A DNA stretch of 64,000 nt, taken from NCBI RefSeq assembly GCF_009695605.1, contig NZ_VUNQ01000011.1, positions 31,825 to 95,824 of the forward strand, given 5' to 3'. The notes beneath the pieces are model-generated. The model worked only from the letters and a program-made list of their open reading frames with translations, did not search any database and was not told the origin of the DNA. The DNA comes from Tissierella pigra (GTDB taxonomy: Bacteria > Bacillota > Clostridia > Tissierellales > Tissierellaceae). Below, piece after piece: positions 34,195 through 43,046 of this stretch (position 1 is its first letter; each line of letters begins with the position of its first letter). Both the position numbers and the translations under genes were made by a program.

Positions 34195-34238
34195 AGGGGC
34201 TGTTTCATAACTAATTAATCAGTTATGAAACAGCCCCT
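34195..34238 (-). terminator. Terminator after the DUF2249 gene
   Basis: A perfect 18-bp stem AGGGGCTGTTTCATAACT (34195-34212) with 34221-34238, 8-nt loop; minus-strand T-rich tail. Confidence 0.92.
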
Positions 34239-34474
34239 CAACCATCTATTTTTTTACCTATGGATACCCTCCAAACCTCTGGTCCTTCCTCTAGGTATTC
34301 CCATTGAAATTGTCCTTCCATCTCTGCCAACATTTGATAATGTAGTGGTTTTGGATCATGATCATTTGTTAATTCCATTTTCTCACCTGTTTTAAGGGAA
34401 TCGAAGGTTTCAAAAATTACTCTATGTTTATCCTTAGGTTCATATTCTCTAGCATCTACTTTTTTTACAAACAT
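34238..34474 (-). CDS. DUF2249 domain protein
   Basis: 78 residues matching DUF2249 (VDAREYEPKDKHRVIFETFDSLKTGEKM, then NDHDPKPLHYQM and GQFQWEYLEEGPEVWRVSI). The fold is SirA/TusA-like, and family members are often linked to hemerythrin-type redox sensing or nitric oxide response. AGGAG precedes the ATG. Single gene with its own terminator. Confidence 0.88.
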   Translation of the reverse strand: MFVKKVDAREYEPKDKHRVIFETFDSLKTGEKMELTNDHDPKPLHYQMLAEMEGQFQWEYLEEGPEVWRVSIGKKIDG

Positions 34475-34577
34475 ACAACTCCTCCTAATATTATACTTAG
34501 TATGAATTATACCCTAAGATATTCATATTATGTCTAATGTCTATTGAAACTTTTTCTTAATCTTTTTGAAATAGAAT

Positions 34578-34608
34578 GTAAAAGGTCTCCACATTAGAGA
34601 CCTTTTAC
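34578..34608 (-). terminator. Terminator of the ECF sigma operon
   Basis: GTAAAAGGTCTC (34578-34589) pairs perfectly with 34597-34608, followed by T-rich DNA on the minus strand. Confidence 0.9.
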
Positions 34609-34620
34609 TGTTATTTACCA

Positions 34621-35019
34621 CTATTTGGATTTAGATAATTTATTGGAACAATTAGGACAATATTTCCAGTCTCCTTTTACTTCTGTACTGCAACTTTCAC
34701 ATCTTAACCTTTCTATATTGGGGCTAAACTGCTTTCTCATAACTATATACACTATTAATCCTACAAGATTAGGCACATAGGCAGCAGTTGCCATCCATAA
34801 ATAAGGATCCATTCCTCTTTCTTTTGCATCTTTATATACATATTTACATATTCCAACAATTATAATACCTATTATCACTAAACCTAATAAAAATAGAGTG
34901 AGGGCTTTAGATGATATGTTTCCATCATATGCTAACTTCAGTATAATTAAAGTCAGAGGAAGTACTCCAAAACCTATCCATAAACCAGTAATAAATCGAA
35001 ATAATTTTTTACTTTTCAT
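34621..35019 (-). CDS. Membrane protein with C-terminal zinc ribbon
   Basis: 132 residues with three hydrophobic segments (LWIGFGVLPLTLIILKLAY, LTLFLLGLVIIGIIIVGICKYV, ATAAYVPNLVGLIVYIVM). The C-terminal CESC...CPNC pairs (~107-124) form a zinc ribbon. AAGGAGAG precedes the ATG. Its start overlaps the end of the 101-residue gene, and it is third in the sigma-factor operon. Its role, perhaps in the same envelope stress response, is inferred from position only. Confidence 0.65.
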   Translation of the reverse strand: MKSKKLFRFITGLWIGFGVLPLTLIILKLAYDGNISSKALTLFLLGLVIIGIIIVGICKYVYKDAKERGMDPYLWMATAAYVPNLVGLIVYIVMRKQFSPNIERLRCESCSTEVKGDWKYCPNCSNKLSKSK

Positions 35020-35314
35020 AATGACACTCTCCTTCCTTATTATTCTTTGCTATAATTATTGCTCCCACTGTTGGGATCAGACCAATAAAATGAATTATAC
35101 ATAATAGAAAAACTGTAACTTTTAAACCAAGGTTATATCCTAATACAGTAGTTCCTAAAATAAGGACTATATAGGATATAATAGATACTGCAATTATAAA
35201 GTAAATATCTCTATTTTTTATAAATGAAATTGTGTCATCTACTATGTCCTGTGAAGGTTTAATTTCTTCTTTTCCTATTTCATCTAGTATTTGTTCTATT
35301 TTTTTATCATTCAT
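35009..35314 (-). CDS. Small two-helix membrane protein, candidate anti-sigma factor
   Basis: 101 residues. The N-terminal 35 residues are polar and cytoplasmic (KIEQILDEIGKEEIKPSQDIV), then two helices (IYFIIAVSIISYIVLILGTTVLG, VTVFLLCIIHFIGLIPTVGAIII). Placement directly after an ECF sigma gene with an 8-bp overlap is typical of anti-sigma factors. No zinc-binding HxxxCxxC motif is seen, so the assignment stays tentative. Confidence 0.55.
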   Translation of the reverse strand: MNDKKIEQILDEIGKEEIKPSQDIVDDTISFIKNRDIYFIIAVSIISYIVLILGTTVLGYNLGLKVTVFLLCIIHFIGLIPTVGAIIIAKNNKEGECHYEK

Positions 35315-35837
35315 ATCTGTCCTCCTTTAAGATACATTTTAGTTTTTTCCTTGCAGTATTTATTCTAGATTTAACAGTACCTTCTGGAATTTCTAACATT
35401 TCTCCAATCTCCTTGTAAGATAAGGATTTAAAATGATACAGTACCAATGGCAATCTATATTTATCGTCTAGTTTATCTACTGCCTGTTGTACTTTTCTTT
35501 TCTCTTCTTCTTCACAATATTCTTCTTCTGGCAATCCCAATTTAGATTTAGCATTTTCCAATATCTTATTTTTTGTATCTGTATCGTTGAAATCAATTAT
35601 CCTATTTAACCATCGTTTTGCTTTTCGGTATTTATCCCTATAACAATTAAGTGTAATAGTATATAGCCAACCTTCAAAACTTTTACTTTCATCAAAGGAA
35701 TCAATACTAGAGAATACTTTTATCCAAGTATCTTGAAACAAATCATCTGCATCTTGTTTATTTTTAGAAAGATGAAAGCAAAAAGTATATATTTTAGTTT
35801 TATATTCATTGACTAATAAATCTATATCTTTTTTCAA
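35307..35837 (-). CDS. ECF-type RNA polymerase sigma factor
   Basis: 176 residues from TTG 35837 (GGAGGGTGAG upstream). Region 2 (FHLSKNKQDADDLFQDTWIKVF) and region 4 (LVLYHFKSLSYKEIGEMLEIPEGTVKSRINTARKKLK) are clear; regions 1 and 3 are absent, as in extracytoplasmic-function sigmas. It directs polymerase to a stress regulon, probably under control of the membrane proteins encoded next in the operon. Confidence 0.93.
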   Translation of the reverse strand: MKKDIDLLVNEYKTKIYTFCFHLSKNKQDADDLFQDTWIKVFSSIDSFDESKSFEGWLYTITLNCYRDKYRKAKRWLNRIIDFNDTDTKNKILENAKSKLGLPEEEYCEEEEKRKVQQAVDKLDDKYRLPLVLYHFKSLSYKEIGEMLEIPEGTVKSRINTARKKLKCILKEDRYE

Positions 35838-36023
35838 ACCCTCACCCTCCTTATATATTTACTACGTTTGTAATTAAAATTAGTTCATTTTCAAATATAA
35901 TTTTTTATTTTTTTACTAATTCCATTTTATGAAGAATTCTTTACCTAAACTTAACTTGTTGTTAAAAGAGATTTTATATTTATATTATATAATTAAGTCA
36001 CAATATATATGGAGGCGATATTG

Positions 36024-36614
36024 ATGAAACAGTTAAATTTATGTATCGACATCGACGGAACTATTACTGAAGCTTATGACTGGATTCCTATGGTAAACAC
36101 CTATTTCAATACTACAATTACACCTGAAGATGTGACAGTATATGAAATACACCAAGTTTTGGGCATAGATAGATCAGCCTATGAATTATTCTATGCTCTA
36201 TATGGGGAGACATTACACCTTGAAACTAAAATCAGAATGGGTGTAAAAAGGGTTCTTGATAGTTTATACAAAAATCATCAAATTTATTTTGTAACTGCAA
36301 GAGAAGAACAAATGAAAACTGTAACCCTTATGTGGCTTTCCTACTACAATATACCTATGGATTCTTTGACCTTACTGGGTTCTCATAATAAAGTCAAAAC
36401 TGCTAAAGACTTAAATTGTGATATTTTTATAGAAGATAGATACGAAAATGCTATACAGTTATCAGAATCAGGATTTCAAGTACTTCTTATGGATTGTAAC
36501 TATAATAAAGGACCTATACCAGAAAGAGTTACACGTGTAAATAACTGGTTTGAAATAGAAAACATAATAAAAGGTTATGCAGAAAAATCCTTTAATGATT
36601 TTAGAATTGCGTAA
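36024..36614 (+). CDS. 5'(3')-deoxyribonucleotidase-type HAD phosphatase
   Basis: 196 residues from ATG 36024, 8 nt after GGAGG; an ATG at 36009 precedes that site. LCIDIDGTIT is HAD motif I, YFVTAREEQ motif II and CDIFIEDRYENA motif IV. The overall pattern matches the NT5C (5' nucleotidase, cytosolic C type) family, which dephosphorylates deoxynucleoside monophosphates. No neighbour shares a pathway. A monocistronic unit followed closely by an XRE regulator. Confidence 0.78.
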   Translation: MKQLNLCIDIDGTITEAYDWIPMVNTYFNTTITPEDVTVYEIHQVLGIDRSAYELFYALYGETLHLETKIRMGVKRVLDSLYKNHQIYFVTAREEQMKTVTLMWLSYYNIPMDSLTLLGSHNKVKTAKDLNCDIFIEDRYENAIQLSESGFQVLLMDCNYNKGPIPERVTRVNNWFEIENIIKGYAEKSFNDFRIA

Positions 36615-36669
36615 TAGTTTTAGATTATATTAAGTATAATTAAATATAGTCTTTTAGAGGAGGGTTTTT

Positions 36670-36870
36670 ATGTTAAATGGTTCGAAGGTAAGAGAACTAA
36701 GAAACAGCAAAGGATATACTACATTAGATATATCAAACTTCACTCATATCTCTAAATCTTATATTGAAGAACTAGAGCGAGGAACGAAGAGGAATCCTGC
36801 TTTCAATAAGGTAGTTTTGCTGGCAGAAGCTTTAGGTGTTAAGATAGATGAATTAGTTTTAAGAACATAG
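36670..36870 (+). CDS. XRE-family helix-turn-helix regulator
   Basis: 66 residues that are nearly all HTH_3 (KVRELRNSKGYTTLDISNFTHISKSYIEELERG). GAGG 8 nt before the ATG. Standalone Cro/CI-like DNA-binding proteins of this size act as small repressors. A terminator follows. Target unknown; upstream DNA of 55 bp separates it from the nucleotidase gene. Confidence 0.85.
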   Translation: MLNGSKVRELRNSKGYTTLDISNFTHISKSYIEELERGTKRNPAFNKVVLLAEALGVKIDELVLRT

Positions 36871-36907
36871 ACTACTTAAATCAATTTTCATTAAAAATAC
36901 TAGCAAA

Positions 36908-36938
36908 ATTACCCCTTAATAAAATATCAAGGGGTAAT
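36908..36938 (+). terminator. Terminator after the XRE gene
   Basis: ATTACCCCTT (36908-36917) pairs with 36929-36938 across an 11-nt loop, followed by a T-rich stretch. Confidence 0.75.
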
Positions 36939-36961
36939 GTCTTTTATATTTATAATCCCAT

Positions 36962-37150
36962 ATTATGCTGCAAATTGACTATTATATAATTCTGCATAGA
37001 ATCCATTTTTCTTTAGAAGCTCTTCATGGCTTCCTTATTCTATTATATCTCTATCTGTCATTACTAGAATTAAATCTGCATCTCTTACTGTGGATTTTAG
37101 TACAATGTATATGACTTTAAATAATCTAATAACTTTGAAATAGTGTTTAA
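36962..37150 (-). pseudogene. ABC exporter remnant (copy of the 38942 gene)
   Basis: The minus strand encodes the last ~43 codons of the 38942-40792 ABC exporter (DADLILVM..., GSHEELLKKNGFYAELYNSQ) with one in-frame stop, then jumps at ~37100 to its N-terminal codons (YTFKL-like region). About 1.7 kb of the middle is deleted. The intact paralogue starts 1.8 kb away in the same orientation. Confidence 0.8.
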
Positions 37151-37290
37151 ATATACCTTTCTCCTCAGCCGTGCTTTTATTCTATAATCCTCTTCTTTAG
37201 GGCTGAAAGTCTTAGTATCATAGTCATCTCCACCTAATCTTAGACCTAATAATTTATCTATATTATCGAAATATCTATATTAATAACTCC
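37150..37290 (-). pseudogene. OmpR-type response regulator fragment
   Basis: The minus strand encodes [20 protein letters not shown] then [13 protein letters not shown], matching the end of an OmpR-family receiver domain (normally GADDYITKPFSPKEL...RVKALLRR) with typical residues mutated (KP to KT). No start or DNA-binding domain remains. Confidence 0.6.
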
Positions 37291-37385
37291 TAAATTTAAA
37301 GTATTCTCTATTATCTCAAAATCTTAATTTGACAATTTCTCTAGTACATGCTATACTTTTCAAAATACAATTTCATAGTTTTAGT

Positions 37386-37570
37386 TGTAATATAGAGGAT
37401 GCAGTTGCAATTAGTATTATAGGTCAGATTTAGGGAGTCCTATTCCTATAAAAAAGGTGTAACTGCCGAAACGTATAATTTCCCCTAGAATTATATGTTG
37501 GGGATGTATTTAATAGATACATCACTGCCATTAGTTGATTACCCAGTCTCTAATAGAGTGCTATATTACA
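37386..37570 (+). ncRNA. Lysine riboswitch (L-box)
   Basis: P1 is a perfect 10-bp helix, TGTAATATAG (37386-37395) with CTATATTACA (37561-37570). Conserved L-box strings lie inside: AGAGGATGC at the start, AGTA, AAAAAGGTG, GCCGAAACG and the TTGGGG and ATCACTGCC helices toward the 3' side. It lies immediately upstream of aspartokinase, the enzyme class regulated by lysine in firmicutes. Lysine binding should favour the downstream terminator. Confidence 0.88.
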
Positions 37571-37616
37571 CAGGGTAAAAGTTATATGATTTTTTAGTTT
37601 GTTATCTTTGCAACTA

Positions 37617-37654
37617 AAACAGTTATGAGTTCTTTTACTCATGACTGTTTTTTT
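37617..37654 (+). terminator. Riboswitch-controlled terminator
   Basis: AAACAGTTATGAG (37617-37629) pairs with 37638-37650 (one G-U) and is followed by T4. It ends 25 bp before the aspartokinase start. Confidence 0.9.
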
Positions 37655-37679
37655 AATTTAAATAGAGGAAGTGATTTAA

Positions 37680-38885
37680 TTGTCCATTATAGTACAGAAA
37701 TATGGTGGAACATCAGTAGAGACAATTGATAAGATTAATTCTATAGCTAATCTTATTATAGAACGAAAAAAATCTGGTTTTGATATTGTTACTGTTGTTT
37801 CTGCCATGGGAAAAACTACTAACAACCTTATTGAAATGACAAAGAAAATTTCTGAAAATCCTAGCGAAAGAGAATTAGATATGATCTTATCTACAGGAGA
37901 ACAAATTACATCAGCTCTTTTAGTTATGTCACTAAAGGAAAAGGGACAAGATGCCATAGCATTAACTGGATTCCAAGCTGGTATAACAACTGATGAAAAA
38001 CATACTAAGTCTACTATTTTAGATATTAATATTAAAAACATAAGAAAACAACTAAGTGAAGGAAAAATAATTATAGTAGCTGGATTTCAAGGTATAAGCC
38101 ATAATGGAGATATAACAACCTTAGGTAGAGGTGGTTCTGATACTACTGCTGTTGCATTAGCAGCTAAACTAGATTGTCCCTGTGAAATATATACTGATGT
38201 AGAAGGTATTTATGGAGTCGACCCTCGGATATATCCAAATGCAAAAAAGTTAGATTATATTAGTTATGATGAAATGATTGAGATGTCCAGTTTAGGTGCT
38301 AATGTCATAGCCACTAGAGCTATTGAAATAGGATGTAAATATCATGTACCTATTTATATTGCATTAAGTACTGGTAAGCATAAAGGAACTTATATAAAGG
38401 AGTATGATAAGTCTATGGAATCCAAAGTAATTACAGGTCTTACTGTTAGTGATAGTGATCTAATGGTAACAATTAATAATGTACCTTATCGTATTGGAGG
38501 AATATCTAATATATTTAGTAAATTATCTGAAAGAGATATAAATATTGATATGATTAGTCAAACTGCACCAATAGGTGGATATGTGAATATTTCTTTTACT
38601 GCTCCCAAAGATAGCAAGAAATTAATAAGTAATATAATTGATGAATTAAAAATAACAATGAAAGAGATAAGAGCTGATATAGAAGAAAATATAACCAAAA
38701 TTTCAGTAGTAGGATTAGGAATGAGAACTCAATCTGGAGTTGCAGCCAAGATATTTGAAATTTTTGCTACCAATAATATTGAATTTAAACAAGTTACAAC
38801 TTCAGAAATTAGAATATCATATACTATAGATACTAAGGATAAAGATAAAGCAATAATTAAAATTGCCAATGAGTTTAAATTATAA
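37680..38885 (+). CDS. lysC: Aspartokinase, lysine-regulated monofunctional type
   Basis: 401 residues from TTG 37680 with AGAGGAAG upstream. VQKYGGTSVE is the kinase N-terminal motif, VSAMGKTTNNLIEM the Ser/Thr substrate loop and GRGGSDTTAVALA the ATP loop. Two ACT domains occupy ~265-401 (GISNIFSKLSERDINIDMISQ and VGLGMRTQSGVAAKIFEIF). It phosphorylates aspartate in the lysine/threonine/methionine pathway. Control by the upstream lysine riboswitch is direct from position; allosteric control via ACT is expected. Confidence 0.95.
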   Translation: MSIIVQKYGGTSVETIDKINSIANLIIERKKSGFDIVTVVSAMGKTTNNLIEMTKKISENPSERELDMILSTGEQITSALLVMSLKEKGQDAIALTGFQAGITTDEKHTKSTILDINIKNIRKQLSEGKIIIVAGFQGISHNGDITTLGRGGSDTTAVALAAKLDCPCEIYTDVEGIYGVDPRIYPNAKKLDYISYDEMIEMSSLGANVIATRAIEIGCKYHVPIYIALSTGKHKGTYIKEYDKSMESKVITGLTVSDSDLMVTINNVPYRIGGISNIFSKLSERDINIDMISQTAPIGGYVNISFTAPKDSKKLISNIIDELKITMKEIRADIEENITKISVVGLGMRTQSGVAAKIFEIFATNNIEFKQVTTSEIRISYTIDTKDKDKAIIKIANEFKL

Positions 38886-38914
38886 GTGCCAAGGTTTTAC
38901 CCTTGGTCACTTAT
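38882..38914. terminator. Bidirectional terminator after lysC
   Basis: ATAAGTGCCAAGG pairs with the segment ending at 38914 (CCTTGGTCACTTAT), one mismatch, loop TTTTAC. Confidence 0.88.
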
Positions 38915-38941
38915 AATTTTATATTAATTGGATTGAATTTT

Positions 38942-40792
38942 TTATGCTGCGAACTGACTATTATATAGTTCTGCATAGAATCCATTTTTCTTTAGAAGTT
39001 CTTCATGGCTTCCTTGTTCTATTATATCTCCATCTTTCATTACTAGAATTAAGTCTGCATCTCTTATGGTTGAAAGTCTATGGGCAATTATAAAGGACGT
39101 TCTTCCCTCCATCAAATTCTCCATAGCTTTTTGAATGAGTACCTCTGTCCTTGTATCTACAGATGATGTTGCCTCATCTAAGATAAGTATCTTAGGGTCA
39201 GAAAGTATTGCCCTTGCTATGGTTAAAAGCTGTTTTTGCCCTTGAGATATATTATTTGCCTCTTCATTTATAACCATATTATATCCATCTGGTAATGTTT
39301 GAATAAACCTATGGGCATGGGCAGACTTAGAAGCCTCTATTACTTCTGCATCTGTTGCATCTAATCTACCATATTTTATATTTTCCATTATTGTCCCACT
39401 AAATAACCATGTATCTTGAAGAACCATTCCAAAATTATTCCTTAAATCTTCCCTTGTGAAATCATTTATATCATTTCCATCAATTAAAATTTTACCTTCG
39501 TTTAAGTCGTAAAACCTCATTAATAATTTTACTATGGTAGTTTTTCCTGCACCAGTAGGTCCAACTATGGCAACTTTTTGTCCTGGTTTTATGTTTTGTG
39601 AAAAATCATTTATTACTATTTTATCTTCATTATAGCCAAATTTAACGTTTTCAAAGGTAACTCTTCCCTCTACTTCCTCTAATTTAACAGGTGTAGTTGA
39701 TTCCTTTACTTCCTCCTCTTCATCTAAGAATACAAATACTCTTTCAGCAGCAGCTACTGTAGATTGTAGTACATTAGATATTTGAGCTACTTGAGCTATA
39801 GGCTGAGTAAAGTTTCTTATATATTGAATAAAGGAAAGAATATCTCCTACTTCTATGGTTTTTCTAACTGCAAACCATCCACCTAAAATAGATACTGCCA
39901 CATATCCTATGTTACCTATGAAATTCATAATAGGCATCATCATTCCAGAAAGGAATTGTGATTTCCATGCAGAGTTATAAAGTTCTCCATTAATCTTTGT
40001 AAATTCTTCAACTGCTTCTTCTTCAGCATTAAAGGCTTTCATTATATTATGACCGCCATAGATTTCTTCTATATGTCCATTTACTTTTCCTAAGGTTTCT
40101 TGTTGAGCCTTAAAGTATTTCTGTGACCTTTTAACTATTGTCATAACTAACCCCATGGATAATGGCAATATTAAAATGGCTAAAATAGTCATCTGCCAAG
40201 ATATGGATAACATCATAATAAGAACTCCTACTAAAGTAGTGGCAGAAGTTATTATTTGACTCATACTTTGATTTAAGGTCTGACTTACAGTATCTACATC
40301 ATTTGTAACCCTAGATAATACGTCTCCATGACTTATATTATCAAAATATTTAAGGGGAAGTTTATTTACTTTTTCAGATATTTCTCTTCTTAAATTATAG
40401 CTTACCTTTTGTGCTACTCCAGTCACTATAAACCCTTGCATATATGAGAATATTGCAGATATTAAATATAGTCCAATCAAGAGGAATACTATATTCAATA
40501 TATACTGGAAGTCTATGCCTCCACCTGCTCCAGATACTTTAGATACCAGTCCTTCAAATATTTTAGTTGTAGCTTTACCAAGAATTTTTGGTCCTACTAT
40601 GGAAAACACCGTACTTCCTATGGCAAATATCATTACTATGGTTAATTTAAATGTATATGGCTTTAAATAATTCAATAACTTTGAAAATGTTCCTTTAAAG
40701 TCTTCAGGTTTCTCAAATCTTGCTCCTATTGGTCCATTTCCCATGGGACCTCTTCTTTTAGAAGTATTTGTTTTTATATCTTTTCCACTCAT
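38942..40792 (-). CDS. Heterodimeric ABC exporter, catalytic half (MdlB/LmrD-type)
   Basis: 616 residues: N-terminal six-helix exporter domain (~35-330) and C-terminal NBD with Walker A GPTGAGKTT (~415), Q-loop LQDTWLF, signature ISQGQKQLL and Walker B ILILDEATSSVD carrying the catalytic Glu. The variant LSQGQ signature with an intact Glu is typical of one partner of LmrCD/TM287-288-type heterodimers. Its ATG overlaps the stop of the 746-residue partner by 4 bp. A decayed copy lies at 36962-37150. Confidence 0.92.
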   Translation of the reverse strand: MSGKDIKTNTSKRRGPMGNGPIGARFEKPEDFKGTFSKLLNYLKPYTFKLTIVMIFAIGSTVFSIVGPKILGKATTKIFEGLVSKVSGAGGGIDFQYILNIVFLLIGLYLISAIFSYMQGFIVTGVAQKVSYNLRREISEKVNKLPLKYFDNISHGDVLSRVTNDVDTVSQTLNQSMSQIITSATTLVGVLIMMLSISWQMTILAILILPLSMGLVMTIVKRSQKYFKAQQETLGKVNGHIEEIYGGHNIMKAFNAEEEAVEEFTKINGELYNSAWKSQFLSGMMMPIMNFIGNIGYVAVSILGGWFAVRKTIEVGDILSFIQYIRNFTQPIAQVAQISNVLQSTVAAAERVFVFLDEEEEVKESTTPVKLEEVEGRVTFENVKFGYNEDKIVINDFSQNIKPGQKVAIVGPTGAGKTTIVKLLMRFYDLNEGKILIDGNDINDFTREDLRNNFGMVLQDTWLFSGTIMENIKYGRLDATDAEVIEASKSAHAHRFIQTLPDGYNMVINEEANNISQGQKQLLTIARAILSDPKILILDEATSSVDTRTEVLIQKAMENLMEGRTSFIIAHRLSTIRDADLILVMKDGDIIEQGSHEELLKKNGFYAELYNSQFAA

Positions 40793-43029
40793 ATGGCTAA
40801 TTCCTCCTCTGATAGCTGGGATAAGGCTATTTGTTTGTAAACATCACAGCTTTTAAGTAATTCCCTATGAGTCCCTTTTCCAACTATTTTTCCTTCGTCT
40901 AGAACTATAATATTTTCAGCGTTCATTATTGTATTTATTCTTTGAGCTACTATGAGTACAGTTTTATCTTTAACTTCTTCACTCATGGCTTTTCGTAGTG
41001 CTGCATCAGTTTTAAAGTCAAGAGCTGAAAAACTATCATCAAAAATAAATATTCTAGGTTCCTTAGTCAATGCTCTGGCTATGGAAAGTCTCTGTCTTTG
41101 ACCTCCAGATACATTGGTTCCTCCTTGAGATATTTCAGTTAGAATTCCATCTTCTTTTGTATCTATAAACTCTTTTGCTTGAGATATTTCTATGGCTTTT
41201 AAAATATCTTTTTCTGTAGCATTTTTATTTTTACCATATTTTAAATTGCTTTCTATGGTTCCAGTAAAAAGTACTCCCTTTTGAGGAACATACCCTATTT
41301 GTTCTCTTAAATCATGAATTCCCATATCCTTTACATCTATTCCATCAATAAGGATTTTTCCATTAGTAACGTCATAAAATCTAGGTATTAAGTTAATAAG
41401 AGTTGATTTTCCACTTCCTGTACTGCCTATAAAGGCTGTAGTTTCTCCAGGTCTTGCTATAAAGGATATGTCTTCCAATACATATTCCTCTGCTCCTGGA
41501 TATTTAAAATTAACATTTTTAAATTCTAAAACACCTTTTGTACTACTTGTAAGTTTTTTAGGGCTTTTAGATTCTTGAATTACGAGATCTTTATTTAATA
41601 CTTCAGCAATTCTTCCTGCCGATACGGAAGCTCTTGGAAGTATGATTGAAACCATGGAAATCATAAGGAAAGACATTATAATCTGCATAGTATATTGAAT
41701 AAATGCCATCATATCTCCTACTTGAATTACTCCATTATCTATTTCATGAGCACCTACCCATATTATTAGAAGCATTATTCCATTCATAATAAGCATCATA
41801 GTTGGCATCATCATGGTCATTACTCTTGATACAAATAGGTTTGTTTTTGTTAAATCATTATTGGCTTTATCAAATTTCTTTTCTTCCACTTTTTGAGTAT
41901 TAAAGGCTCTAATTACCATTAATCCATTAAGTGCTTCTCTCATTACAAGATTTACCCTATCTACAAGGTCTTGTAATTTTTTAAATTTAGGCATAACCAC
42001 TGAAAATAAAACTATAACCAATGTTAAAATAGCCATGACTCCTACTCCAACTATCCAAGCCATAGAAGTATTAGTTCTAAGAGCTCTTATAATTCCACCT
42101 ACTCCCATAATAGGTGCAAAAAATATAATTCTCATCATCATCATACTAAATTGCTGTACTTGTTGAATATCATTTGTACTTCTAGTTATTAGCGAAGCTG
42201 TTGAAAAGTCATCAAACTCATTGTTGGAAAACTGAGTTACTTTTTTAAATACCTTTTCTCTTAAATTCCTGCCAATTCCCGATGAGATTTTAGATGATAA
42301 AAATCCAACTCCTATGGACGCAGCCATACTTATAAGTGAAATAAGTAACATTATTCCCCCTATATACAATATATAGTTAGATTGAGTTTTTTCTATATTA
42401 ATTCCTATATTTTCATACTCAGCTTTAATATAATTTATGGCAGCTTGATTTATCATGGTTTCTGGTAAGTTATTAAATTGTTCTTCAGCACTAGATTTAA
42501 TTAATTCCAGTTGTTCCTGTGGTAAACTCTTCAATACTACGAAAGGATCTGTACCCTCTGGTAAATTAGCAAAGGGATTTGTACCCTCATTTTCTGCTCC
42601 CATTCCTTCAGGAGTTCCATTTTCTATTGCCCATATAATAAGCATAGGTCTTCCTAGAAAAGAGTTCATTTCTTCAATGATTTCTTTATCTTTAGTATTT
42701 AGTAAATATAGTTCCTCACCTTCTAACACTGGATACTTCTTTAGGTAATCATTATATTCTTGACTATTATTTTTTTCTATTAATTCATAACTGCTTTTTA
42801 TCAAAGCCTTTTCTTCGTCATTTAAAAATATGTTTATTTTTTCCAATTCAGAAGCTCTAATTACTTTTGGTACTACATTTTCTATTCCATTTTGCTGTAT
42901 TCCTATATTGACTATATTAGACATATAATCAGGCAAGGCTAGCTCTGTACTAGCTTGAAGGAAAAGCAATGCTATTACAATAATTATTGATACAATAAAT
43001 GGTTTAAACTCTTTATATAGTTTTAGCAT
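40789..43029 (-). CDS. Heterodimeric ABC exporter, degenerate-site half with large extracellular insert
   Basis: 746 residues. TM1 (~10-30) is followed by an unusually long extracellular insert to ~215 (Asn/Glu/Pro-rich), then the remaining helices and an NBD. Walker A GSTGSGKST and the canonical signature VSGGQRQRL are present, but Walker B reads FIFDDSFSALD, with Asp in place of the catalytic Glu, so this half should form the degenerate site. It is the first exporter gene, 18 bp after the MarR gene; RBS AGGAGG. Drug or lipid export is likely. Confidence 0.9.
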   Translation of the reverse strand: MLKLYKEFKPFIVSIIIVIALLFLQASTELALPDYMSNIVNIGIQQNGIENVVPKVIRASELEKINIFLNDEEKALIKSSYELIEKNNSQEYNDYLKKYPVLEGEELYLLNTKDKEIIEEMNSFLGRPMLIIWAIENGTPEGMGAENEGTNPFANLPEGTDPFVVLKSLPQEQLELIKSSAEEQFNNLPETMINQAAINYIKAEYENIGINIEKTQSNYILYIGGIMLLISLISMAASIGVGFLSSKISSGIGRNLREKVFKKVTQFSNNEFDDFSTASLITRSTNDIQQVQQFSMMMMRIIFFAPIMGVGGIIRALRTNTSMAWIVGVGVMAILTLVIVLFSVVMPKFKKLQDLVDRVNLVMREALNGLMVIRAFNTQKVEEKKFDKANNDLTKTNLFVSRVMTMMMPTMMLIMNGIMLLIIWVGAHEIDNGVIQVGDMMAFIQYTMQIIMSFLMISMVSIILPRASVSAGRIAEVLNKDLVIQESKSPKKLTSSTKGVLEFKNVNFKYPGAEEYVLEDISFIARPGETTAFIGSTGSGKSTLINLIPRFYDVTNGKILIDGIDVKDMGIHDLREQIGYVPQKGVLFTGTIESNLKYGKNKNATEKDILKAIEISQAKEFIDTKEDGILTEISQGGTNVSGGQRQRLSIARALTKEPRIFIFDDSFSALDFKTDAALRKAMSEEVKDKTVLIVAQRINTIMNAENIIVLDEGKIVGKGTHRELLKSCDVYKQIALSQLSEEELAI

Positions 43030-43046
43030 ATTATCCTCCTAATCTT

